A stretch of DNA of 6,706 nt, from positions 1-6,706 of the forward strand of contig CAMNAE010000088.1 of assembly GCA_946530565.1 (NCBI GenBank). Direction: 5' to 3'. Below the pieces are notes generated by a model. It searched no databases. It saw only the letters and a program-made list of their open reading frames with translations, and was not told where the DNA came from. Positions 1-5,310 of this stretch are shown here, in pieces. The position numbers and the translations under genes are program-made. This stretch comes from an uncultured Oscillibacter sp. Its GTDB lineage: Bacteria; Bacillota; Clostridia; Oscillospirales; Oscillospiraceae. Position 1 is the stretch's first letter. Each line of letters starts with the position of its first letter.

Positions 1-373
1 CGGGATTTCCGCAGTAGGGGCAGGAGGTCGCGGCCATCGCGCCGTCGCCGATGATCTCGCCGCCGCAGCTGTTGCAGTGGTAGACGCGCATGCCCTCCTG
101 CTCGCCGGGCTCCCACTCGCCGCCGGTATCATAGCTCCAGTCGCCGGTATCGGAGAGCTCCGGGGCCTCTTCCCCGGCCTGCTCCCCGCTCTCACCGGAG
201 GATGCGGCCTGCGCGGCCGCCGCCGGTGCCTCTTCATTCAAAGCCTCGTCTTTGTCAGTGAATTCGCTGATGTCGAATTCGCCCTCGCAGTAGGGGCATT
301 TGACTTTTTGTGTTGTGCTGTCGAACTGCAGCCCGCCGCCGCAGCGCGGGCACTTGTATTCCAGGATCGCCAA
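1..373 (-). CDS. TFIIB-type zinc-ribbon protein, YdjG-like (partial, C-terminus outside window)
   Basis: The first 124 codons of a minus-strand gene are visible; the rest lies left of the window. The start is TTG at 373-371, chosen because AAGGAGG (388-382) sits 8 nt upstream and the protein then begins MAILEYKCPRCGG, the usual beginning of this family in Clostridia. The first zinc ribbon is C8-P-R-C11 with C26-P-Y-C29. An acidic, Ala/Glu/Gly-rich linker follows (about residues 37-94). A second ribbon then begins, C100-N-S-C103 with C118-P-Y-C121. Family members usually continue into a C-terminal region, often with membrane segments, which cannot be checked here. It lies downstream of, and on the same strand as, the SPFH gene, an arrangement like ydjG/ydjI in the Bacillus pspA-ydjGHI operon, where these proteins help attach PspA to the membrane. 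The zinc-ribbon call is firm; the YdjG-like role is inferred from context. Confidence 0.85.
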   Translation of the reverse strand, partial: MAILEYKCPRCGGGLQFDSTTQKVKCPYCEGEFDISEFTDKDEALNEEAPAAAAQAASSGESGEQAGEEAPELSDTGDWSYDTGGEWEPGEQEGMRVYHCNSCGGEIIGDGAMAATSCPYCGNP

Positions 374-405
374 GGGCGCCGCCTCCTTCGGTGAACTATG
401 ATGCG

Positions 406-431
406 CGGGAGCGGCTCAAGCCGACTTCCCG
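406..431 (-). repeat. Hairpin upstream of the zinc-ribbon gene
   Basis: CGGGA (406-410) pairs with TCCCG (427-431), and inside it CGGC (412-415) pairs with GCCG (420-423) around a TCAA loop. No T-run follows on either strand, so it is not a standard intrinsic terminator. It ends about 18 nt before the zinc-ribbon gene's ribosome binding site and may be part of the larger structured block at 445-516. Confidence 0.45.
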
Positions 432-444
432 TGGTTGATTCCCG

Positions 445-516
445 CCCCGCAGGGAGGCATGCCTTCATGCCTCTGCGTCTTTCGGCGCAGCGATCGGCCG
501 ATCGCTCCCTGCGGGG
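445..516. repeat. Cloverleaf-like nested inverted repeat in the SPFH/zinc-ribbon gap
   Basis: A perfect 12-bp inverted repeat (445-456 with 505-516) encloses three abutting hairpins. The first is GCAT/ATGC (457-460 with 467-470); the second is CTGCG/CGCAG (473-477 with 486-490) with an 8-nt loop; the third is the 14-bp perfect palindrome CGATCGGCCGATCG (491-504). Almost no base in the 72-nt unit is left between the stems, so the strand can fold into a closed four-way junction. It carries no T-run and no tRNA arm signature. It could be a small dispersed intergenic repeat (REP/MITE-like) or a structured element in the mRNA between the two genes. The sequence shows the pairing directly; any function is unknown. 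Confidence 0.7.
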
Positions 517-541
517 TCAAAAGCCGTTTCGATCAAAGGTC

Positions 542-1888
542 TCAGCGGTTTACGATGTCACCGTCGTCGAAGGGGTCGCCGCACTCGGGGCAGAACTTCG
601 GCGGATGCGCGGGATCGGCCGGCTCCCAGCCGCACTTGTCGCACTTGTACTGGGGCACGCCGGCGGGCTTGGGCTTGCCGCACTCGGCACAGAACTTGCC
701 CTTGTTCACCGCGCCGCAGGAACAGGTCCAGCCCACTGCCGGAGCCGGCTTCGGCGAGCCGCAGTTCGCGCAGAACTTGCCGGTGTTCTCGGTGCCGCAG
801 GAGCACTTCCAGATCTCCTTTGCGGGGGCCGCGGGCGCTGCAGCCGGGGCGGGCTGCTGCGCCGCCTGCTGGGCCTGCTGCTGCGCCGCCATCTGATAGA
901 GCGCCTGGGCGTTCATGCCGCCGGCGCCGGCGGCAATATTCATGCCCATAAAGCCGAGCGCCGCGCCGCCGGCGTTGCTCGCCGCGTTCTGCATTGCCGC
1001 GCCCTGTGCGCCGGTCAGGTAGGCCGCCGCGCGCGCCGGGTCCATAAAGGCCGCGTTGCGCTGCAGCTCCTTGAGCATCTTCTCGTCTTCCTCGCTGGCC
1101 TTGATGCTCGAAACGCCGACAGAGACGATCTCGATGCCGCGCAGATCGCGCCACTTGGCGGAGAGGACCTCGTTGAGCGTCTCGGAGAGCTCCATCGTAT
1201 GGCCGGGGAGCGCGCTGTAGCGGATGCCCATCTCGCTGATCTTTGCGAAGCCGGGCTGCAGGGCGGTCAGAAGCTCGGTCTTGAGCTGGCCGTCGATCTT
1301 GTCGCGCGTGTAGCGCTCGGTCACGTTGCCGCAGACGTTCGTATAGAAGAGCAGCGGGTTGGTGATGTGGTAGCTGTACTCGCCGAAGCAGCGCACAGAG
1401 ACATCGATATCGATGCCGGCGCGCTCATCGACCACACGGAAGGGCACGGGCGAAGGGGTGCCGTACTTGTTGCCGATGAGCTCCTTGGTGTTGATGTAGT
1501 AGACGCGCTGATCCTTCGGGGCCTCGCCGCCGAAGGTGAAGCGCTTGCCGATCTGGGCAAAGACCTCTTTGATGGAGCCGCCCAGGTCACCGGAAAAGAT
1601 CGAGGGCTCGGTCGAGGCGTCGTAGGTGAATTCGCCGGGCTGCGCGCACAGCTCCACCACCTTGCCCTGCTCCACGATCAGCATGCACTGGCCGTCGGCC
1701 ACCGCGACGATCGAGCCGGAGGTGATGATGTTGTCGCTGCCCTTGGTGTTGGAAGAGCGCCCGGAGACACGCTTCTGGCCCTTGACCGCCAGTACGTTCT
1801 CGGGCAGAGCCTCGCAGTAGAAGTATTCCTTCCACTGATCAGCCATGACGCCGCTTGCCGCACCGATCGCTGCAGAGATGAGTCCCAT
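542..1888 (-). CDS. YdjI-like SPFH-domain protein with three C-terminal zinc ribbons
   Basis: This encodes 448 aa. The start is ATG at 1888, because AAGGAGG (1903-1897) lies 8 nt before it; an in-frame TTG at 1894 would be only 2 nt from the site. The first ~280 residues match the YdjI / 'virion core protein' branch of the SPFH (stomatin/prohibitin/flotillin) superfamily (MGLISAAIGAASG start, VADGQCMLIVEQG at about 63-75). A Met/Ala/Gly- and then Gln/Ala/Pro-rich linker covers about 282-357. Three zinc ribbons end the protein: C362/C364-C373/C376, C389/C391-C400/C403 and C416/C419-C433/C436; the first two are near copies (CSCG..N.GKFC..CG.PKP). No classic transmembrane helix is obvious. In Bacillus subtilis YdjI helps bring the stress protein PspA to the membrane; a similar membrane-scaffold role is inferred. 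It has its own promoter and is followed by the zinc-ribbon gene. Confidence 0.9.
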   Translation of the reverse strand: MGLISAAIGAASGVMADQWKEYFYCEALPENVLAVKGQKRVSGRSSNTKGSDNIITSGSIVAVADGQCMLIVEQGKVVELCAQPGEFTYDASTEPSIFSGDLGGSIKEVFAQIGKRFTFGGEAPKDQRVYYINTKELIGNKYGTPSPVPFRVVDERAGIDIDVSVRCFGEYSYHITNPLLFYTNVCGNVTERYTRDKIDGQLKTELLTALQPGFAKISEMGIRYSALPGHTMELSETLNEVLSAKWRDLRGIEIVSVGVSSIKASEEDEKMLKELQRNAAFMDPARAAAYLTGAQGAAMQNAASNAGGAALGFMGMNIAAGAGGMNAQALYQMAAQQQAQQAAQQPAPAAAPAAPAKEIWKCSCGTENTGKFCANCGSPKPAPAVGWTCSCGAVNKGKFCAECGKPKPAGVPQYKCDKCGWEPADPAHPPKFCPECGDPFDDGDIVNR

Positions 1889-1944
1889 AGTCAAATCCTC
1901 CTTAAAGTAAAGAATATAGATGGTTTGCTTCGTTCAGGGTTTCA

Positions 1945-1978
1945 GCGCGCCGTGTTCTGGCCGGCGCGCAAATGCGCG
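1945..1978 (-). other. Competing hairpins in the SPFH gene leader
   Basis: In the predicted ~120-nt 5' leader, the 8-bp inverted repeat 1945-1952/1962-1969 (9-nt loop) shares its right arm with a second stem (1965-1969 with 1974-1978, loop 1970-1973). Only one can form at a time. There is no T-run, so any effect would be on RNA stability or translation rather than termination. The pairing is seen; function is speculative. Confidence 0.3.
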
Positions 1979-2014
1979 TATCAGTATCCTGTGTGTTTCG
2001 GCTGTTGTAAAAAC

Positions 2015-2042
2015 ATTATAACAGCTTCGGTGAAAATGTCCA
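2015..2042 (-). promoter_or_regulatory. Sigma-A type promoter of the SPFH gene
   Basis: Read on the minus strand, TGGACA (2042-2037) and a perfect TATAAT (2020-2015) are separated by 16 bp. Transcription would begin near 2008, giving a leader of about 120 nt before the ATG at 1888. A GCTGTT/AACAGC inverted repeat (2001-2006 and 2020-2025) straddles the -10 box and start site and could be an operator. The promoter lies between glmM and the SPFH gene, so the SPFH/zinc-ribbon pair need not depend on glmM transcription. Confidence 0.75.
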
Positions 2043-2078
2043 CTGCCCGATTGGGTAAAACTTCGCCCCGCGCGATCT

Positions 2079-3446
2079 TCACAGCGCATAGCCGCGCGCG
2101 CGGATCACATCGACGACGCTCTTGGCAAGATCATAGCAGCGCTCCTGGCTCTCGGCTTCGACCATGACCCGCACGAGGGGCTCCGTGCCGCTCTCGCGCA
2201 CGAGGATGCGCCCGGAATCGCCGAGAGCGTCCTCGACCGCCTTCACCGCAGCGCGCACATCTGCGTCAGCCTGCGCGGCGGCTTTGTCTTTCACGCGTAC
2301 GTTCAAAAGCACCTGCGGGTAAACCGTCACGGGAGAGGCGAGCGCGTGGAGGGACTGCTTCTTTGCGAGCATGACCTCCATGATCTTCAGGGCCGTCAGG
2401 ATCCCGTCGCCGGTGCGGGCGTATTTTGAAAAGATGATATGCCCGGACTGCTCGCCGCCCAGGCGGTCGCCGGTCTTCGTCATGTGCTCATAGACGTACT
2501 TGTCGCCGACCTTCGTCTTCGCGTAGTTGATCCCGACCGCGTCGAGTGCCTTGTAGAGCCCGAAGTTCGACATGACCGTCGTGACGACCGTGTTGTTCAC
2601 GAGCTTGCCGCGCTCTTTCATGTACAGGCCGTAGATATAGAGGATCCGGTCGCCGTCGATGACAGAGCCGGTCTCGTCGACGGCCAGGCAGCGGTCTGCG
2701 TCACCGTCGAAAGCAAACCCCACATCGCAGCCGTGCTCGCGCACATACTGCTGGAGCTGCTCGATGTGCGTGGAGCCGCAGCGGTCGTTGATGTTGAGTC
2801 CGTCGGGTGCATTGCCGATCACGTGTGTCTCGGCGCCGAGCGCGTTGAAGACGTGCGGCGCGATGTTCCAGGCGCTGCCGTTGGCGCAGTCGAGCGCGAC
2901 GCGCTTGCCCTTGAACGAGAAGATCGCAAGAGAGATGAGATAGGCGATATAGCGGTTGCGGCCGGCGGAGTGGTCGACGACGCTGCCGATCGAAGCGCCG
3001 GTCGCGTGCGGGAGGTCGGGATAATCGACGCCCTCGACGTTCAAAACGCCGTCGAGCCAGTCCTCGGCCAGGCGCAGCGTCTCCTCGTCCATCTTCTCAC
3101 CCTCGCGGTTCATGAGCTTGATGCCGTTGTCGTAGTAGGGGTTGTGGGAGGCGCTGATCATAACGCCGCAGTCAAAGCCCTCGGTGCGCGTCACATAGCT
3201 CACCGACGGGGTCGTCGTCACGTGGAGAAGATACACGTCGGCGCCGGAGGCCGCGATGCCGGCCGAGATCGCATATTCGAGCATGTAACTCGAGCGGCGG
3301 GTGTCCTTGCCCACGACGATGCGGGCCTTCTGGCTCCCGCGGCCGTAGTACCAGCCGAGGAAGCGGCCGATGCGATAAGCGTGCTCCGCGGTCAGGTTCT
3401 CGTTCGCCATGCCGCGAAAGCCGTCTGTTCCGAAATATTTGCCCAT
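2079..3446 (-). CDS. glmM: Phosphoglucosamine mutase
   Basis: This 455-aa enzyme interconverts glucosamine-6-phosphate and glucosamine-1-phosphate in the cytoplasm, the step before GlmU in UDP-GlcNAc and so peptidoglycan synthesis. It is full length for the family. It begins MGKYFGTDGFRG, the classic GlmM start. The catalytic phosphoserine is S100 in ISASHNP (97-103). The magnesium loop is DGDADR (247-252), the sugar-specificity loop GEQSGH (331-336), and the phosphate-binding loop RESGTEPLVRV (417-427). The GEQSGH loop and overall form fit GlmM rather than general phosphoglucomutase/phosphomannomutase. The start ATG lies about 14 nt from a GGAAAGG tract, a poor spacing, so initiation may be weak or depend on the upstream gene. 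It lies 82 bp downstream of the kinase gene with no clear promoter or terminator between, so the two are probably cotranscribed. No key residue is missing. Confidence 0.96.
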   Translation of the reverse strand: MGKYFGTDGFRGMANENLTAEHAYRIGRFLGWYYGRGSQKARIVVGKDTRRSSYMLEYAISAGIAASGADVYLLHVTTTPSVSYVTRTEGFDCGVMISASHNPYYDNGIKLMNREGEKMDEETLRLAEDWLDGVLNVEGVDYPDLPHATGASIGSVVDHSAGRNRYIAYLISLAIFSFKGKRVALDCANGSAWNIAPHVFNALGAETHVIGNAPDGLNINDRCGSTHIEQLQQYVREHGCDVGFAFDGDADRCLAVDETGSVIDGDRILYIYGLYMKERGKLVNNTVVTTVMSNFGLYKALDAVGINYAKTKVGDKYVYEHMTKTGDRLGGEQSGHIIFSKYARTGDGILTALKIMEVMLAKKQSLHALASPVTVYPQVLLNVRVKDKAAAQADADVRAAVKAVEDALGDSGRILVRESGTEPLVRVMVEAESQERCYDLAKSVVDVIRARGYAL

Positions 3447-3476
3447 GTTTCCGGATCGTTCCTTTCCGTTATTCCC

Positions 3477-3502
3477 GATCCCTCCCCCGACGGGGCGGGA
3501 TC
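3477..3502. repeat. Hairpin between the kinase gene and glmM
   Basis: GATCCC (3477-3482) pairs with GGGATC (3497-3502), and a C-run (3484-3488) pairs with GGGG (3492-3495) inside it. Read on the minus strand it is followed by GGGAATAAC, not a T-run, so it is unlikely to terminate transcription. It could act as an mRNA processing or stability element between the two genes. Confidence 0.4.
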
Positions 3503-3528
3503 TGAAAAGAGATGATGAGATGATGATT

Positions 3529-4125
3529 TCAAGAGTGCTCGATGATGAACGCGAGCTCCTCGACGGCCGCGTCGATGCCGAGCGTTGAGGTGCAGATCAT
3601 GCGGTCGTAGTGGTGACGCTCGCCCCAGGCCTGCCCGGTCGTGTACTCATAGCTTGTCTTTCGGCGCTTGTCCATATCGCGGATGCGCTGCGCGGCCTCC
3701 TCAGCCGAGCAGTTCTCGGCGGCCATGATGCGCTGCACGCGAAAGTCCATATCGGCGTAGAAGAAGACATGCAGCGCGTGGGGGTTATCTCTTAAATAAT
3801 AGTCCGCGCGGCGGCCGGCAAAGACGCAGTTGCCCTTTTCGGCGAGCTGGACGATGAACTTGCCCTGCTCTTTGAAGATATAGTCCGTCTCCTGCTGGGA
3901 GCTGCCGTTGGCGAAGGCCGGAAAGATCTCATGGAAGATGTTGCGGCGCAGCGGCTTTTCGTCGGCCGCCTCGATGTAGGATTCCGCCACCATGATCTTA
4001 TCGGCCAGATCCGCGATGAGCTGCTTGTCGTAGAACTGGAAATTCAGGCGTTTGGCGAGCTTTTCGCCGATCTCATAGCCGCCGCTGCCGTACTCGCGGC
4101 CGATCGTAATGATGTTCCTGGTCAT
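3529..4125 (-). CDS. Cytidylate-kinase-like protein (Cytidylate_kin2 family)
   Basis: This 198-aa P-loop kinase-like protein begins MTRNIITIGREYGSGG. The start ATG (4125) has AGGAG (4138-4134) 8 nt upstream. The nucleotide-binding loop is GREYGSGGYEIG (9-20), the variant P-loop typical of the Cytidylate_kin2 family. Later come a charged core (CVFAGRRADYYLRD, about 100-113) and the lid-like RIRDMDKRRKTSYEYTTGQAWG segment (from about residue 147). True CMP kinases (Cmk) phosphorylate CMP and are about 220 aa; members of this group are shorter, common in Clostridia, and largely uncharacterised, so the substrate is unknown and no gene symbol is given. It is the first gene of a probable two-gene transcript with glmM and has its own promoter. 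Assigning the family is safe; assigning CMP as substrate is not. Confidence 0.88.
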   Translation of the reverse strand: MTRNIITIGREYGSGGYEIGEKLAKRLNFQFYDKQLIADLADKIMVAESYIEAADEKPLRRNIFHEIFPAFANGSSQQETDYIFKEQGKFIVQLAEKGNCVFAGRRADYYLRDNPHALHVFFYADMDFRVQRIMAAENCSAEEAAQRIRDMDKRRKTSYEYTTGQAWGERHHYDRMICTSTLGIDAAVEELAFIIEHS

Positions 4126-4186
4126 AAAAAACGCTCCTCTCCGCCCCTTTCATGCTGGGCAAAGCCTCTTTCACCGCCGCTGGATC

Positions 4187-4210
4187 AGCGATTCTATCAG
4201 CGATTCTATC
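4187..4210. repeat. 12-bp tandem direct repeat at the kinase gene's transcription start
   Basis: AGCGATTCTATC occurs twice in a row with no mismatch (4187-4198 and 4199-4210). The unit overlaps the predicted transcription start (about 4208) of the kinase transcript, so it lies where a regulator could block the polymerase or where slippage could vary the leader. The repeat is seen directly; a regulatory role is inferred. Confidence 0.8.
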
Positions 4211-4214
4211 TGAC

Positions 4215-4243
4215 ATTGTACCCAAGACGTGCCGGTTTTGCAA
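4215..4243 (-). promoter_or_regulatory. Sigma-A type promoter of the kinase-glmM transcript
   Basis: On the minus strand TTGCAA (4243-4238) and TACAAT (4220-4215) are separated by exactly 17 bp. Transcription would begin near 4208, leaving an 82-nt leader before the kinase ATG at 4125. The site diverges from the riboswitch promoter about 80 bp to the right. Confidence 0.75.
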
Positions 4244-4264
4244 GATGGAAGCGCGTTTTTTTAT

Positions 4265-4300
4265 CCCGCGCGTTCAAAGGCGCGGGCCTTTCGTTTTTTT
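4265..4300 (+). terminator. Orphan plus-strand terminator with a competing stem (attenuator-like)
   Basis: AAAGGC (4276-4281) and GCCTTT (4286-4291) form a 6-bp stem around a GCGG loop, followed after CG by seven T (4294-4300): a standard intrinsic terminator on the plus strand. An upstream 7-bp all-GC stem (4265-4271 with 4280-4286) uses the same bases and excludes it. No plus-strand gene lies to the left in the window, so it may insulate the riboswitch promoter from antisense transcription or end an unannotated small transcript. Confidence 0.65.
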
Positions 4301-4322
4301 GCCGCGCTTTTTGCGCACGGGC

Positions 4323-4351
4323 TTGACTTTTGCCTGTATTCGCGCTATGCT
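4323..4351 (+). promoter_or_regulatory. Promoter of the TPP-riboswitch/thiW transcript
   Basis: TTGACT (4323-4328) and TATGCT (4346-4351) are separated by exactly 17 bp. Transcription would start near A4358, just before the riboswitch aptamer. No other plausible promoter was seen between here and thiW, so this one probably drives the whole thiW operon. Confidence 0.8.
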
Positions 4352-4359
4352 AAGGCTAC

Positions 4360-4441
4360 AAAAAGGGAGTCCCGCCAGGGGCTGAGAGGAAGCTTGCGCT
4401 TCGACCTGTGACCTGATTTGGTTCATGCCAACGTAGGGAAA
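4360..4441 (+). ncRNA. TPP riboswitch (THI element) aptamer
   Basis: The conserved blocks of the thiamin pyrophosphate aptamer are present in order: GGGGCTGAGA (4378-4387), ACCTGAT (4411-4417), and GCCAACGTAGGGAA (4427-4440). Visible stems are P3 (4368-4373 with 4378-4383, GCCA loop), an extra P3a hairpin (GAAGC/GCTTC, 4389-4393 with 4398-4402), P2 (AGG 4364-4366 with CCT 4405-4407), and TTGG/CCAA (4418-4421 with 4428-4431). No convincing P1 is seen. A terminator follows within 25 nt, so TPP binding should stop transcription of thiW and the downstream genes. The AAAAAGGG at 4360-4367 is exactly complementary to CCCTTTTT at 4468-4475 and could act as the antiterminator arm. Confidence 0.94.
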
Positions 4442-4462
4442 AATCGTCGATCAAACGCTGCT

Positions 4463-4490
4463 CCATACCCTTTTTGGTATGGATTTTTTT
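4463..4490 (+). terminator. Intrinsic terminator of the TPP riboswitch expression platform
   Basis: CCATACC (4463-4469) pairs perfectly with GGTATGG (4476-4482) around a 6-nt loop, followed by A and seven T (4484-4490). It lies just after the TPP aptamer and is the expected OFF switch when thiamin pyrophosphate is bound. Confidence 0.92.
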
Positions 4491-4791
4491 CATGCTTTTT
4501 CATGGAAGGAGGCGGGATCGGACACATACGGAAAGCACGCCGCGGCGGCGTTCGGCCCGCTTTGCGCATAGTTCTGCGCAAAACGGGAACGGATACGCGA
4601 CAGAGGGAGGGGGAGCGCCCTGCGTCTGTGCCGTCGGCGATGCAGCGATGGGAGGCCGTGTTCCGGCATGAGAGGAGGCCATGTAAGCCTCGACCGCCCC
4701 TGTGCATCCACGCGCCGGGGAACCCATGTCAGGGGATCGCTGTACCTTCAATCCGTATGGCCCGCCCCTTAAAACTTAAGGAGGATCTTCC
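4491..4791 (+). other. Long GC-rich leader between riboswitch terminator and thiW; no gene seen
   Basis: I see no convincing coding region in this ~300-nt stretch; open frames here lack good start sites and recognisable protein sequence. It holds several hairpins: the strong one at 4556-4587, GAGGC/GCCTC around CATGTAA just after 4670, and CCCCTG/CAGGGG near 4696-4737. A leader this long after a riboswitch terminator is unusual. It may be an inserted repeat, a degraded gene, or a second RNA element. The thiW ribosome binding site AAGGAGG (4778-4784) closes it. Confidence 0.6.
4556..4587. repeat. Strong hairpin in the thiW leader
   Basis: CCCG (4556-4559) plus TTTGCGCA (4561-4568) pair with TGCGCAAA (4575-4582) plus CGGG (4584-4587): 12 base pairs with a single C/A mismatch and a TAGTTC loop. 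No T-run follows on either strand, so it is not a terminator. It lies about midway between the promoter and thiW. Confidence 0.7.
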
Positions 4792-5310
4792 ATGAAAAAC
4801 CAGAATGCCAATGTCAAAAAGCTGGCGATCGCCGGCATCCTCACCGCACTCGGCGTCATCGGCGGCAGCATGTCCATTCCCGTAGGCTTCACCCGCTGCG
4901 CGCCGATGCAGAGTCTCATCAACGTGCTCTCCGCGGTCTTCCTCGGCCCCTGGTACGCCGTTGCCAGCGCCTTTTGCATCAGCGTGCTGCGCAACATCCT
5001 CGGCACCGGGACGATCATGGCCTTCCCCGGCAGCATGTGCGGCGCGCTTCTTGCCGGGCTTTTGTACCGCATGAAGCCGCAGCTCCCGATGGCCTGCGTC
5101 GGCGAGATGATCGGCACCGGCGTGATCTCCGCCTTTCTCGCCTGGCCCATCGCCATTTTCGTGCTGGGTCGGCAGGCCGGCCCCTTCACGTATTTTCTGC
5201 CCTTCATGGCGGCGGCGGTCTCCGGCGTGGTGATCGCCTCGGTCATCGTCTTCCTGATGAAAAAAAGCGGCGCGTTCGAGCACCTGCAGCGCCTCGCGGG
5301 GAACGAATGA
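4792..5310 (+). CDS. thiW: ThiW, S component of a thiazole-type ECF transporter
   Basis: This 172-aa hydrophobic membrane protein is the substrate-binding (S) component of an energy-coupling-factor vitamin transporter. ThiW is predicted, mainly from TPP-riboswitch context, to take up the hydroxyethylthiazole half of thiamin. The start ATG has AAGGAGG 7 nt upstream. Family hallmarks are SIPVGFTRCAP (28-38), INVLSAVFLGPWYA (43-56), and RNILGTGTIMAFPGS (67-81). About five or six membrane helices are seen (around 10-26, 40-62, 77-93, 98-122, 133-156). No ATPase or EcfT gene is visible here, so it probably shares an ECF module encoded elsewhere. It is the first gene under the TPP riboswitch, and its TGA stop overlaps the ATG of the next gene (ATGA at 5307-5310). 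The family call is firm; the exact substrate is established only by context. Confidence 0.93.
   Translation: MKNQNANVKKLAIAGILTALGVIGGSMSIPVGFTRCAPMQSLINVLSAVFLGPWYAVASAFCISVLRNILGTGTIMAFPGSMCGALLAGLLYRMKPQLPMACVGEMIGTGVISAFLAWPIAIFVLGRQAGPFTYFLPFMAAAVSGVVIASVIVFLMKKSGAFEHLQRLAGNE

Noticed and set aside
445..516. The cloverleaf-like fold as a tRNA
   Set aside because: The length is tRNA-like, but the outer stem is 12 bp, the T-loop motif and anticodon arm are missing, and there is no CCA-ready acceptor.
1889..1894. TTG at 1894 as the SPFH gene start
   Set aside because: It lies only 2 nt from AAGGAGG; the ATG at 1888 is correctly spaced at 8 nt.
2060..2100. Possible terminator just after glmM (CCGCGCG/CGCGCGG then TTTT)
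   Set aside because: The left arm lies within the coding end, the loop is long, and the T-run is only four bases and distant from the stem; too weak to annotate.
398..2167. 589-codon plus-strand open frame opposite the SPFH gene
   Set aside because: It is an antisense shadow: GC-rich codon use on the minus strand leaves the opposite frame open. The minus-strand protein has clear family motifs; this one has low-complexity Ala/Arg/Leu/Gly sequence and no good ribosome binding site.
3477..3502. The hairpin before glmM as a terminator for the kinase gene
   Set aside because: No T-run follows on the minus strand, and glmM has no evident promoter of its own, so read-through is more likely.
2439..3515. 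358-codon plus-strand open frame opposite glmM
   Set aside because: It is an antisense shadow of a well-conserved glmM, rich in Ala/Val/Asp, with no recognisable domain.
4620..4652. Similarity between the 473-497 hairpin region and a part of the thiW leader (CTGCGTCT ... TCGGCG ... CAGCGAT)
   Set aside because: The shared blocks are short and need gaps to align; in GC-rich DNA this is probably chance.
4418..4795. 125-codon plus-strand open frame across the riboswitch and leader
   Set aside because: It begins inside the TPP aptamer, crosses the terminator, and has no recognisable protein sequence or ribosome binding site.
4729..5283. Minus-strand open frames opposite thiW
   Set aside because: Antisense shadows rich in His/Asp/Gly/Arg; thiW itself has clear family motifs and a good ribosome binding site.
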